Source: Anaerolineae bacterium (GTDB taxonomy: Bacteria; Chloroflexota; Anaerolineae; UBA1429). From it: 6,183 bases of DNA. Of the stretch, positions 1-5,874 are shown in pieces (the first letter of the stretch is position 1; the number at the start of each line of letters is the position of its first letter). The notes under the pieces were generated by a model, which saw only the letters and a list, made by a program, of their open reading frames with translations, ran no database searches and had not been told where the DNA came from. Position numbers and translations under genes: made by a program. The stretch spans positions 1 through 6,183 of the forward strand of contig SKRJ01000304.1 in NCBI GenBank assembly GCA_007118555.1. Reading direction: 5' to 3'.

Positions 1-2
1 CC

Positions 3-344
3 ACCGGCAGCGCCATCGGCTATGGGTGCACCTATCGTACCCAGCGGCCCTCGCGCATCGCGGTGATCCCCGTGGGCTATGCCGACGGCTTTCGGCGCGC
101 GCCACGCACGTGGGAGTACGTCCTGGTGCGGGGGCAGCGGGCGCCATTGGTGGGTCGCGTGTGCATGGACCAGACCATGCTCGATGTCACCGACATCCCC
201 GGCGTGCGCCCCGGCGATGAGGTGGTGCTCATCGGCCGCCAGGGCGCCGAGTCCCTCACCGCCGACGACGTGGCCCGCCAGTTGGGGACCATCAACTATG
301 AGGTGATCTCCCAGATCCTGGCCCGGGTGCCCCGCATCGTCTAG
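3..344 (+). CDS. alr: Alanine racemase, C-terminal part (5' truncated by window edge)
   Basis: This is the last 113 codons of a PLP-dependent alanine racemase, which interconverts L- and D-alanine in the cytoplasm for peptidoglycan synthesis. The reading frame is open from base 3 and ends at TAG 342-344. It shows the PVGYADG motif, whose Tyr (78-80) is the known catalytic base supplied to the partner subunit's active site. It also shows the GRVCMDQ motif, with Met-Asp at 165-170 contributing to the substrate-side pocket. The ending (GTINYEVISQILARVPRIV) matches the usual C-terminus of the C-terminal beta-barrel domain. The N-terminal PLP-barrel with the PLP-binding lysine lies upstream of the window and cannot be checked. 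Whether this is the biosynthetic (alr) or catabolic (dadX) type cannot be told. A 106-base gap separates it from the next gene, so it is probably a separate transcription unit. Confidence 0.95.
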   Translation, partial: TGSAIGYGCTYRTQRPSRIAVIPVGYADGFRRAPRTWEYVLVRGQRAPLVGRVCMDQTMLDVTDIPGVRPGDEVVLIGRQGAESLTADDVARQLGTINYEVISQILARVPRIV

Positions 345-373
345 GCGACGCCGATCACAGCCGTCAGGGGCTC

Positions 374-402
374 TTGGCGCTCACCGCGTTTGGTGCTATC
401 GT
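374..402 (+). promoter_or_regulatory. Candidate sigma70-type promoter for fprA
   Basis: TTGGCG at 374-379 (4 of 6 matches to TTGACA) and TATCGT at 397-402 (4 of 6 matches to TATAAT) are separated by exactly 17 bases. A TG one base ahead of the -10 box (394-395) would make it an extended -10 promoter. The -10 overlaps a small inverted repeat, GCTA-TCG-TAGC (395-405), which could be chance. It lies in the only gap over 100 bases in the window, about 50 bases before the fprA start. It was judged by eye only. Confidence 0.4.
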
Positions 403-437
403 AGCGACAGCGTCCATTTTCAACGAGCATACCTATT

Positions 438-446
438 AGGAGGGAG
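438..446 (+). promoter_or_regulatory. Strong Shine-Dalgarno of fprA
   Basis: AGGAGGGAG contains a complete AGGAGG core seven bases before ATG 451. It fixes the fprA start and suggests efficient translation, stronger than the sites of the downstream genes. Confidence 0.8.
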
Positions 447-450
447 ATAC

Positions 451-1653
451 ATGCCAGCCATCCCCGTCAAGCCGGGCATCCACTGGATCGGCGTCAACGA
501 CCGCACCACCGACCTGTTCGAGGGGCTGTGGCCCATCAGCCACGAGGGCGTCTCGTACAACAGCTATCTCGTGCTGGACGAGAAAAAGGCCCTCATCGAT
601 CTGGCCGCGGGTCACCACGCTACGGACCTCTTGGAGCAGATCCGGGACCTGGTCGATCCCACAGAGCTGGACTATATCGTCGTCAACCACATGGAGCCCG
701 ACCATACCGGCGCCCTCACCCTGCTCCGTAGCGTGGCCCCCCAGGCAGAACTCGTGCTCAGCCCCAAGGCACAGGCCATGATGGCCGAGTTCTACGGGAT
801 CACCGAGGGCCTGCGCGTGGTCAACGACGGCGAGAGCCTGTCGCTGGGATCCCAGAGCCTCTCCTTTTACATGGTGCCCTTTGTGCACTGGCCCGAGACG
901 ATGGTGACCTATGCGCCGGAGCAAAAGGTGCTCTTTTCCTGCGACGCCTTTGGGGGCTATGGCGCGCTGCAGGGCGACATCTTTGACGACCAGCACGCCG
1001 ATCTGGACGACTATATCCGCGAGTCGCTGCGGTATTATGTCAATATCGTCGCCCGATTCAGCGGGCCTGTGCTGCGCGCCATCGACAAGCTCCAGGGCAT
1101 CGAGATCGACGTCGTGGCGCCCTCTCACGGCCTGGTGTGGCGCCGCGACCCGGGCCAGATCATTGAGCTGTACCGCCAGTGGGCGAGCTATGCCAGCGAC
1201 GCGCCACAAGCGGGGGTCACCCTGGTGTATGGCTCGATGTACGGCAACACCGAGCGCATGATGAACGCCGTGGCCGAGGGCGTCTCCCAGTCGGGCGTGC
1301 CGCTCACGGTGTTCGACGCGGCCCGCACCCACCCCAGCTACATCCTGCCCTCCCTCTGGACCCAGAGCGGCGTCATTGTGGGCGCCCCCACTTACGAGGT
1401 CTCGCTCTTTCCGCCGGTGGCCCAGGCCATCGAGACGGCGGTCCACAAGCGCATCATGAACCGCAAGGCGGCCTACTTTGGCAGCTATGGCTGGAGCAAG
1501 GGCGCCCTGCGCGGTCTGGAGCAGTTGACCGAGCCGCTCAAGTGGGAGTGGCTGGACACGTTCGAGTTTGCGGGCGCCACCACCCGAGAGAACCTGCGGG
1601 AGGGCGAGGCCTTTGGCGAGCGCTTTGCCCGCGCCCTGCTCGAGGAGGCCTAG
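451..1653 (+). CDS. fprA: FprA family A-type flavoprotein (flavodiiron O2/NO reductase)
   Basis: This 400-residue soluble protein belongs to the flavodiiron family, which reduces O2 to water and/or NO to N2O in the cytoplasm, with electrons from F420H2, rubredoxin or a similar carrier. The N-terminal metallo-beta-lactamase-like domain (about 1-250) shows every canonical diiron ligand: H80, E82, D84 and H85 in NHMEPDHTGAL, then H146 (FVHWPE), D165 (SCDAFG) and H226 (PSHGLVW). The flavodoxin-like domain starts near 256 with the FMN phosphate loop YGSMYGNTE (260-268), followed by GAPTYEVSLFPPV and YFGSYGWSKGA. The protein ends after this domain with no rubredoxin or flavin-reductase fusion, so it is class A and its donor must be encoded elsewhere. 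The length is normal for the class. The start is set by a strong Shine-Dalgarno and there is a candidate promoter upstream. It may be the first gene of a run extending to the sulfatase. Donor and O2-versus-NO preference cannot be read from sequence. Confidence 0.95.
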   Translation: MPAIPVKPGIHWIGVNDRTTDLFEGLWPISHEGVSYNSYLVLDEKKALIDLAAGHHATDLLEQIRDLVDPTELDYIVVNHMEPDHTGALTLLRSVAPQAELVLSPKAQAMMAEFYGITEGLRVVNDGESLSLGSQSLSFYMVPFVHWPETMVTYAPEQKVLFSCDAFGGYGALQGDIFDDQHADLDDYIRESLRYYVNIVARFSGPVLRAIDKLQGIEIDVVAPSHGLVWRRDPGQIIELYRQWASYASDAPQAGVTLVYGSMYGNTERMMNAVAEGVSQSGVPLTVFDAARTHPSYILPSLWTQSGVIVGAPTYEVSLFPPVAQAIETAVHKRIMNRKAAYFGSYGWSKGALRGLEQLTEPLKWEWLDTFEFAGATTRENLREGEAFGERFARALLEEA

Positions 1654-1659
1654 CACACA

Positions 1660-1683
1660 CTGTCGCCCTGCGTCGGGCGATGG
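1660..1683 (+). promoter_or_regulatory. Intercistronic hairpin overlapping the PHP gene's RBS
   Basis: TCGCCC (1663-1668) and GGGCGA (1675-1680) form a perfect 6-bp stem with loop TGCGTC. The stem can be lengthened by G-T, T-G and C-G pairs out to 1660/1683, which would take in the first two bases of the GGAG Shine-Dalgarno (1682-1685) of the next gene. No T-run follows, so it is not a standard intrinsic terminator. It could modulate translation or protect the fprA mRNA end; that role is inferred. Confidence 0.4.
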
Positions 1684-1690
1684 AGCAGCG

Positions 1691-2779
1691 ATGCAATACC
1701 ACGAGCGCCGCGGCAACATCCACATACATACGGTGCATTCCGACGGCACGGGTCGCGTTGAGGACGTGGCCCGTGCCGCCGTCGAGGCGGGCCTCGATTT
1801 CGCCATCATCACCGACCACAACGCCTGGCACCCCGAGCAGGCGGGCTGGCACGACCGTACGCTCATCCTGGTAGGCGAGGAGCTGCACGACCCGGCCCGG
1901 CCCCAGGCGAACCATCTGCTGGCGCTGGGCGTAGCGCAGGATCTCGCGCCACGCGAGGACGTGCCCGACGCCGGTTCGCTCCAACAGCGGATCGACGCGG
2001 TGCGGGCCGCCGGCGGGCTGGCGTTCCTGGCCCACCCCATCGACCGCAGCGGCGCCTATGCCGACGAGCCCGAGATCCGGTGGGTGGACCGTGACGCCAC
2101 CGGCTTTCACGGCATCGAGCTGTGGAACTACATGTCCGAGTTCAAGTCCCATGTGCGCTCGCGCCTCACCGCCCTGCTCTATGCCCATTGGCCCGCCCTG
2201 GCCATGCGCGGCCCCTATCCCGAGACACTACAGCTCTGGGATGCGCTGCTGGAACGCGAGATGATCTATGCCATCGCCGGCTCGGACGCCCACGCCAGAT
2301 CCTACAGCATGGGCCCCATTCGGCGCACGGTCTTTTCCTACCGGCACCTGTTCCGCGCCGCCAATACGCATCTCCTCTTGCGAGAACCCTGGACGGGGCG
2401 CCTGCCCGATGACGAGGCACTGGTGTACGAGGCGCTGGGCAAGGGGCGGGGCTGGGTGGCGAACGACGCGCTCGCGCCGACCGAGGGCACGCTGCTGGTG
2501 GCAGTCGACGGCACAAACGGTTATACTTTTGGCGAGACGGTTCGCGCGACGGGGCCGGTGTGGTTTCGCGCCCAGATCCCGGCCCGAGGCGACATGCGCC
2601 TGATACACAATGGCGCGCCGGTGGCGCGTTGGCGAGGGCGCTCGCTCGAGCTCCGGGCCCAGGCGCCCGGTGTCTACAGATTGGAGGTATATCGGCGCTA
2701 CCTGGGGCGCCAACGCGGTTGGATTTTCGGCAACCCGATCCGCATCGAGCGGAACAACAATCACGCCGGGGCATCATGA
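1691..2779 (+). CDS. PHP-domain metallohydrolase, CehA/McbA-like
   Basis: This 362-residue protein has an N-terminal PHP (polymerase and histidinol phosphatase) metal-dependent hydrolase domain, about residues 8-205. Visible PHP motifs are H11 and H13 with D18 (NIHIHTVHSDG), D42-H43 (IITDHN), E63-E64 (VGEELH), H75, H115 (FLAHPID), E143 (GIELWN) and D199/H201 (GSDAHA). Together they form the usual multinuclear metal site. Residues from about 258 to the end look beta-rich (LLVAVDGTNGY, MRLIHNGAPVARW, GVYRLEVYRR) and probably form a small C-terminal beta-sandwich. There is no signal peptide, so it is likely cytoplasmic. The family includes esterases and phosphoesterases (carbaryl hydrolases CehA/McbA among relatives), but the substrate is unknown. 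ATG 1691 is preferred because GGAG (1682-1685) lies five bases upstream; earlier in-frame starts would lie inside fprA. It follows fprA by 37 bases and precedes the transporter by 26. Confidence 0.85.
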   Translation: MQYHERRGNIHIHTVHSDGTGRVEDVARAAVEAGLDFAIITDHNAWHPEQAGWHDRTLILVGEELHDPARPQANHLLALGVAQDLAPREDVPDAGSLQQRIDAVRAAGGLAFLAHPIDRSGAYADEPEIRWVDRDATGFHGIELWNYMSEFKSHVRSRLTALLYAHWPALAMRGPYPETLQLWDALLEREMIYAIAGSDAHARSYSMGPIRRTVFSYRHLFRAANTHLLLREPWTGRLPDDEALVYEALGKGRGWVANDALAPTEGTLLVAVDGTNGYTFGETVRATGPVWFRAQIPARGDMRLIHNGAPVARWRGRSLELRAQAPGVYRLEVYRRYLGRQRGWIFGNPIRIERNNNHAGAS

Positions 2780-2788
2780 GGCCCGGCG
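2764..2788 (+). other. GC-rich hairpin around the PHP gene stop codon
   Basis: CGCCGGG (2764-2770) and CCCGGCG (2782-2788) form a perfect 7-bp, all-G/C stem. The 11-base loop contains the PHP gene's TGA stop (2777-2779). There is no T-run after it, so I do not call it a terminator. It could slow exonuclease decay or partially uncouple the downstream gene, or it could be a chance product of high GC content. Confidence 0.35.
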
Positions 2789-2805
2789 GCCGGTGAAAGG
2801 AAGCC

Positions 2806-3680
2806 ATGGTCGGGATATTCGTCGGTCTTATGACCGCCCTGTCGTGGGCGGTGGGTTCCATCATGATGCGGGATCTGTCCCGCAAGCTGGATCCGATTAC
2901 GCTGAACGCGCCTCGCTCTCTGGTCGGCGGCCTGCTGATGTTGGTCTTGGTCTTGGTAACCGGACAACAGGGGGGCTATGCGACCATCACGCCGCTGCAG
3001 CTCCTCTTTATGGTGGGGAGCATGCTCGTCGGGGCGGCATTGGCGATACCTTTTACGTCACGAGCCTGTCGCGCATCGGCGTGGCCCGTGCGTTTCCCAT
3101 TGCCAGCATCTATCCCGCGCTCACCCTTGTGCTGGGTGTCCTGATCCTGACCGAGATCGTCAGCCTGAGCATCGTCGGTGGCCTGGTGCTCGTCATCGTC
3201 GGGGTCGTGCTGATCAGCCGTATCTCCTCCGGCGTGGTGATCGACCCGCACCACCAGACACCGGCCGGGGGCGTCTCGTTCGCCCTGGGGGCCGCCGCAT
3301 TTTGGGCGATCTCGATCCTGATGCTGGCGCCGGGCATCGAGGGGCATAGCGCCGTGGTCGTCTCTTCGATTCGCGTCCCGGCCCTGTCGCTGGCGCTGTG
3401 GGCGATCGTGGCAGTGCGAGGGTCGTGGCGCCCGCTGCTGACGCTGAGCCGTCGCGAATGGGCCGTCCTGCTGGTGGGTGGCCTGATCGGCTGGGGCCTG
3501 GGCAGCATCCTGTTCGTGGTCACGGTATCCCTGCTGGGGCCGACCCAGGCAGCGATCCTGACCTCGACATCGCCCATGTTTGCGCTGCCATTGAGCGCGC
3601 TTGTGCTGCGTGAACGCATCAACGCCCACGTATGGGTGGGCACAGCGCTCACCGTCTGCGGTATCATCCTGGTCACCTAG
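2806..3680 (+). pseudogene. EamA/DMT-family membrane transporter, broken by a single-base frameshift
   Basis: The gene starts at ATG 2806, with AAAGGAAG just upstream (2796-2803). It reads as an EamA (drug/metabolite transporter) protein through residue 79 (ttg 3040-3042). That frame then becomes unlike the family and stops at 3142-3144, giving 112 residues. The family-like sequence continues in the -1 frame from GGC 3042 (GDTFYVTSLSRIG) to TAG 3678-3680. Adding one G in the GG at 3042-3043 restores a continuous 291-residue protein, a normal size. It then has two EamA repeats (about 1-140 and 155-291) and roughly ten hydrophobic segments, including IYPALTLVLGVLIL and WAVLLVGGLIGWGLGSILFV, plus the repeat-end pattern ALPLSALVLRERI. 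Such inner-membrane proteins export or import small metabolites; the substrate is unknown. Everything outside the single lesion looks intact, so a recent mutation or a sequencing/assembly error is likely. The lesion has no obvious slippery heptamer. Confidence 0.85.
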
Positions 3681-3693
3681 TCTGACGGCCATG

Positions 3694-3700
3694 AAAGGAG
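3694..3700 (+). promoter_or_regulatory. Shine-Dalgarno of the sulfatase gene
   Basis: AAAGGAG lies six bases before ATG 3707 and decides that start. The ATG at 3691 just upstream is in another frame and is not a start of this protein. Confidence 0.7.
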
Positions 3701-3706
3701 AACGAC

Positions 3707-5032
3707 ATGAGCCCCGAGACCCGGCCACCCAATATCATCTTTTTCTTTACCGATCAGCAAAGGGCCGACACGGCGGGCTGCTATGGCAACCCTCTGGGGC
3801 TCACGCCGAACCTGGATGCCATGGCCGAGGAGGGCGTGCGGTTTGACCTGGCCTTTACGGCCCAGCCGGTGTGCGGCCCCGCTCGGGCCATGCTCCAGAC
3901 CGGGGTCTATCCCACGGTCACCGGCTGTTTCCGCAACGGCATTCCCCTGCCCATCGACGCACGCACCATCGCCCACGAGCTGCGTGAAACGGGCTATGAG
4001 GTGGGCTATATCGGCAAGTGGCACCTGGCGGGACGCGGCCGCTACGAGCCCCAGTGGGTGCCCGCCGAGCGCCGGGGCGGCTATGTCGACCACTGGCTCG
4101 CGGCCGATCTGCTCGAGTTTAGCTCGTCGGCCTATGGCGGTGGCTACTATGACGGCGACAACGAGTTTGTGCCGTTCGAGGGCTTTCGCGTCGACTCCCA
4201 GACCGACCATGTGCTCGAGTATCTGCGCACCCGCGATGGCCAGCGGCCCTTTTTCCTGTTTCTCTCGTACCTGGAGCCGCACCACCAGAACAACCTGGAC
4301 CGCTATGTGGCCCCCGAGGGCTATCGCGAGCGCTATGAGGAGTACCCTGTTCCGGGCGACCTGGAGCAGTTCCACGGGGGCGACTGGCAGGACAACCTGC
4401 CCGACTATTACGGGATCTGCGCCAACATCGACGAGAACCTGGGGCGCATTCGTGCCGAGCTGGAGCAGTTGGGCCTGGCGGACAACACCGTCATCCTGTA
4501 CACCAGCGACCACGGCACCCATTTCCGCACCCGCAACGCCGAGTACAAGCGCTCCTGCCACGAGGCCTCGATCCGGGTTCCGATGGTGGCACATGGCCCC
4601 GGCCTGACAGGAGGGCGCGTCGTCGAGGAACTGGTCAGCCTGGTCGACATCCCACCAACGATTCTGAGTCTGGCAGGTGCCCCTACGCCCGAGCGCTATC
4701 AGGGGCGCAGCCTGTTGCCCCTGGCCAACGGGGAGGCCCAAGACTGGCCCGATGACGTGTTCATCCAGATCAGCGAGTCGCAAGTGGGCCGCGCCCTGCG
4801 AACCGCCCGCTGGAAGTATGGCGTGACCGCGCGCAACAAGGACGGCAACCGCGACGCCGCCAGCGATGTGTACGAGGAGCAATATCTGTACGATCTGGAG
4901 AACGATCCCCACGAGCTTCTCAACCTGGTCGGCGATCCGGCCTACCGTGCCGTGGCCGACGACCTGCGCGAGCGGCTGCTCCGCCGCATGGTCGCCGCCG
5001 GAGAAGAGAGGCCCGAGATCCTCAAAACGTAG
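3707..5032 (+). CDS. Sulfatase, Cys-type (formylglycine-dependent), cytoplasmic
   Basis: This 441-residue protein belongs to the alkaline-phosphatase-fold sulfatase family, which cleaves sulfate esters (some relatives cleave phosphonate or phosphate esters). The N-terminal NIIFFFTDQQRAD gives the metal-binding D16 followed by Gln instead of a second Asp, a variant also seen in choline-sulfatase-like members. The signature C56-G-P-A-R60, followed by TG at 65-66, carries the Cys that is converted to formylglycine by a maturase not found in this window. Further motifs are GKWHL (103-107, K104 and H106), YTSDHG (265-270, metal ligands D268 and H269) and K281 near the CHEASIRVP stretch. The C-terminus has the common YLYDLENDPHELLNL motif. 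No signal peptide is visible, so it should act in the cytoplasm on an imported or internal substrate. It follows the broken transporter by 26 bases. The substrate cannot be assigned. Confidence 0.92.
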   Translation: MSPETRPPNIIFFFTDQQRADTAGCYGNPLGLTPNLDAMAEEGVRFDLAFTAQPVCGPARAMLQTGVYPTVTGCFRNGIPLPIDARTIAHELRETGYEVGYIGKWHLAGRGRYEPQWVPAERRGGYVDHWLAADLLEFSSSAYGGGYYDGDNEFVPFEGFRVDSQTDHVLEYLRTRDGQRPFFLFLSYLEPHHQNNLDRYVAPEGYRERYEEYPVPGDLEQFHGGDWQDNLPDYYGICANIDENLGRIRAELEQLGLADNTVILYTSDHGTHFRTRNAEYKRSCHEASIRVPMVAHGPGLTGGRVVEELVSLVDIPPTILSLAGAPTPERYQGRSLLPLANGEAQDWPDDVFIQISESQVGRALRTARWKYGVTARNKDGNRDAASDVYEEQYLYDLENDPHELLNLVGDPAYRAVADDLRERLLRRMVAAGEERPEILKT

Positions 5033-5070
5033 AATCTGTAAGATGTTTGTTTGCGACAAGGGAGCAATCT

Positions 5071-5799
5071 ATGAACTCGAGCGACAATGGCGCGTCCCAA
5101 ACGCGCGTTCCCTGGACGATCCGCGATATGGTGTATGCCATTCTTGCCACCCTGGGCATCATGGCGCTAGTCTTGCTTGGCGCAGTAGTGTTCGCAATCG
5201 TGGCCGCGATATTGGGCGTTGACATAGAAGCTTTGGATTTTCGGCTACTCGTCGTGATTACGCCCGTTGTGCAAGCGCTAATGATCGTACCAGCCTGGTG
5301 GTGGTCGGTGCGCAAGTATAGAGTAAGTTGGCGAGCCCTAGGGCTTCGACGCTTTCCATGGATACGCGGCCTGGCCTTTATTGCGCTGGGCCTATTGACC
5401 ATCTTGGCAATCAACCTCGGATGGGCTTGGGTGATGGAGCGGTTTGAGCTAGAGGGCCAGCCTGACCTCGTACCTCTATTTGGCGAGGGACTCGGCGGCT
5501 TTCTGGTTGCGTTTATTGCAGCAGCCATCGTGGCCCCGGTTGCCGAAGAGCTGCTGTTTCGCGGCTTCCTGTACCGTGGATTACGCGACAGGTGGGGGAT
5601 AATCGCAGGCGCCGTCGTGTCGTCTGTCCTTTTTGCCCTTTTCCACTTAGTACCAGGCGTCATACCCGCAATCATACTCATGGGATTGGTCTTTGCCGCT
5701 CTATATGAGTTAACCGACTCTGTATGGCCCCCTATTTTGCTACATGGCGTATACAACGGCCTAGCTATTGTAATGGCATACTTGAACGCAGGTACCTAA
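5071..5799 (+). CDS. CPBP-family intramembrane metalloprotease (CAAX protease / Abi type)
   Basis: This 242-residue polytopic membrane protein has the three CPBP (Rce1-like, formerly CAAX/Abi) motifs: E159-E160-LLF-R164, FALFH ending at H192, and H225-GVYN-229. The Glu and His residues form the metal-dependent proteolytic site within the membrane. Hydrophobic segments lie at about 20-48, 61-79, 97-122, 142-160, 172-192 and 194-240. ATG 5071 is chosen because AAGGGAG (5058-5064) precedes it by six bases; an in-frame TTG at 5047 would add eight residues but has no better site. Bacterial members have been tied to peptide maturation, self-immunity or membrane protein processing; none can be assigned here. 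The gene is lower in GC than its neighbours (sample 60-base lines 47-57% against about 65-83% in the sulfatase) and uses ATA, CTA, TTA and AGA codons they rarely use. This suggests horizontal acquisition. Confidence 0.92.
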   Translation: MNSSDNGASQTRVPWTIRDMVYAILATLGIMALVLLGAVVFAIVAAILGVDIEALDFRLLVVITPVVQALMIVPAWWWSVRKYRVSWRALGLRRFPWIRGLAFIALGLLTILAINLGWAWVMERFELEGQPDLVPLFGEGLGGFLVAFIAAAIVAPVAEELLFRGFLYRGLRDRWGIIAGAVVSSVLFALFHLVPGVIPAIILMGLVFAALYELTDSVWPPILLHGVYNGLAIVMAYLNAGT

Positions 5800-5815
5800 G
5801 GCTGAAATGGGAACC

Positions 5816-5874
5816 GACGCATTGTGCAGTCGTCGCTTGCATCTCGGCCCTTGCCGGTAATGGCGAGATGCGTC
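5816..5874 (+). repeat. Two overlapping inverted repeats at the GNAT gene start
   Basis: GCATCTCG (5839-5846) and CGAGATGC (5864-5871) form a perfect 8-bp stem whose 17-base loop contains the likely GNAT start ATG (5860-5862). A second pair, GACGCAT (5816-5822) with ATGCGTC (5868-5874), shares bases 5868-5871 with the first, so the two stems exclude each other in RNA. No T-run follows either one. They could be a translational switch, an operator or chance; nothing in the sequence decides this. Confidence 0.35.

Noticed and set aside
1568..1690. Upstream extension of the PHP protein into fprA
   Set aside because: The extra residues are arginine/proline-rich and unlike the family, while ATG 1691 has a Shine-Dalgarno and gives a normal PHP N-terminus.
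436..2040. A long open frame on the minus strand opposite fprA and the start of the PHP gene
   Set aside because: It is a by-product of high GC at third positions; its translation is low-complexity and shows no family motifs, while the + strand encodes clear proteins.
3030..3055. Programmed -1 frameshifting as an explanation for the split transporter
   Set aside because: There is no X-XXY-YYZ slippery heptamer at the switch point, and EamA proteins are not known to be made this way; a lost base is simpler.
2780..3706. Identical 26-base gaps before the transporter and before the sulfatase
   Set aside because: The two gap sequences are not related apart from their ribosome-binding sites, so the equal length is coincidence.
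5007..5044. A possible promoter before the CPBP gene (TAGAAT at 5030-5035 matches a -10 box in 5 of 6 bases)
   Set aside because: No -35-like hexamer lies at 16-18 bases upstream and the match overlaps the sulfatase stop codon, so it is not supported beyond chance.
3677..5059. A 460-codon minus-strand frame opposite the sulfatase
   Set aside because: It mirrors the sulfatase gene almost exactly, has no recognisable motifs and has no plausible start context.
5800..5859. An intrinsic terminator after the CPBP gene
   Set aside because: Inverted repeats are present but none is followed by a run of T.
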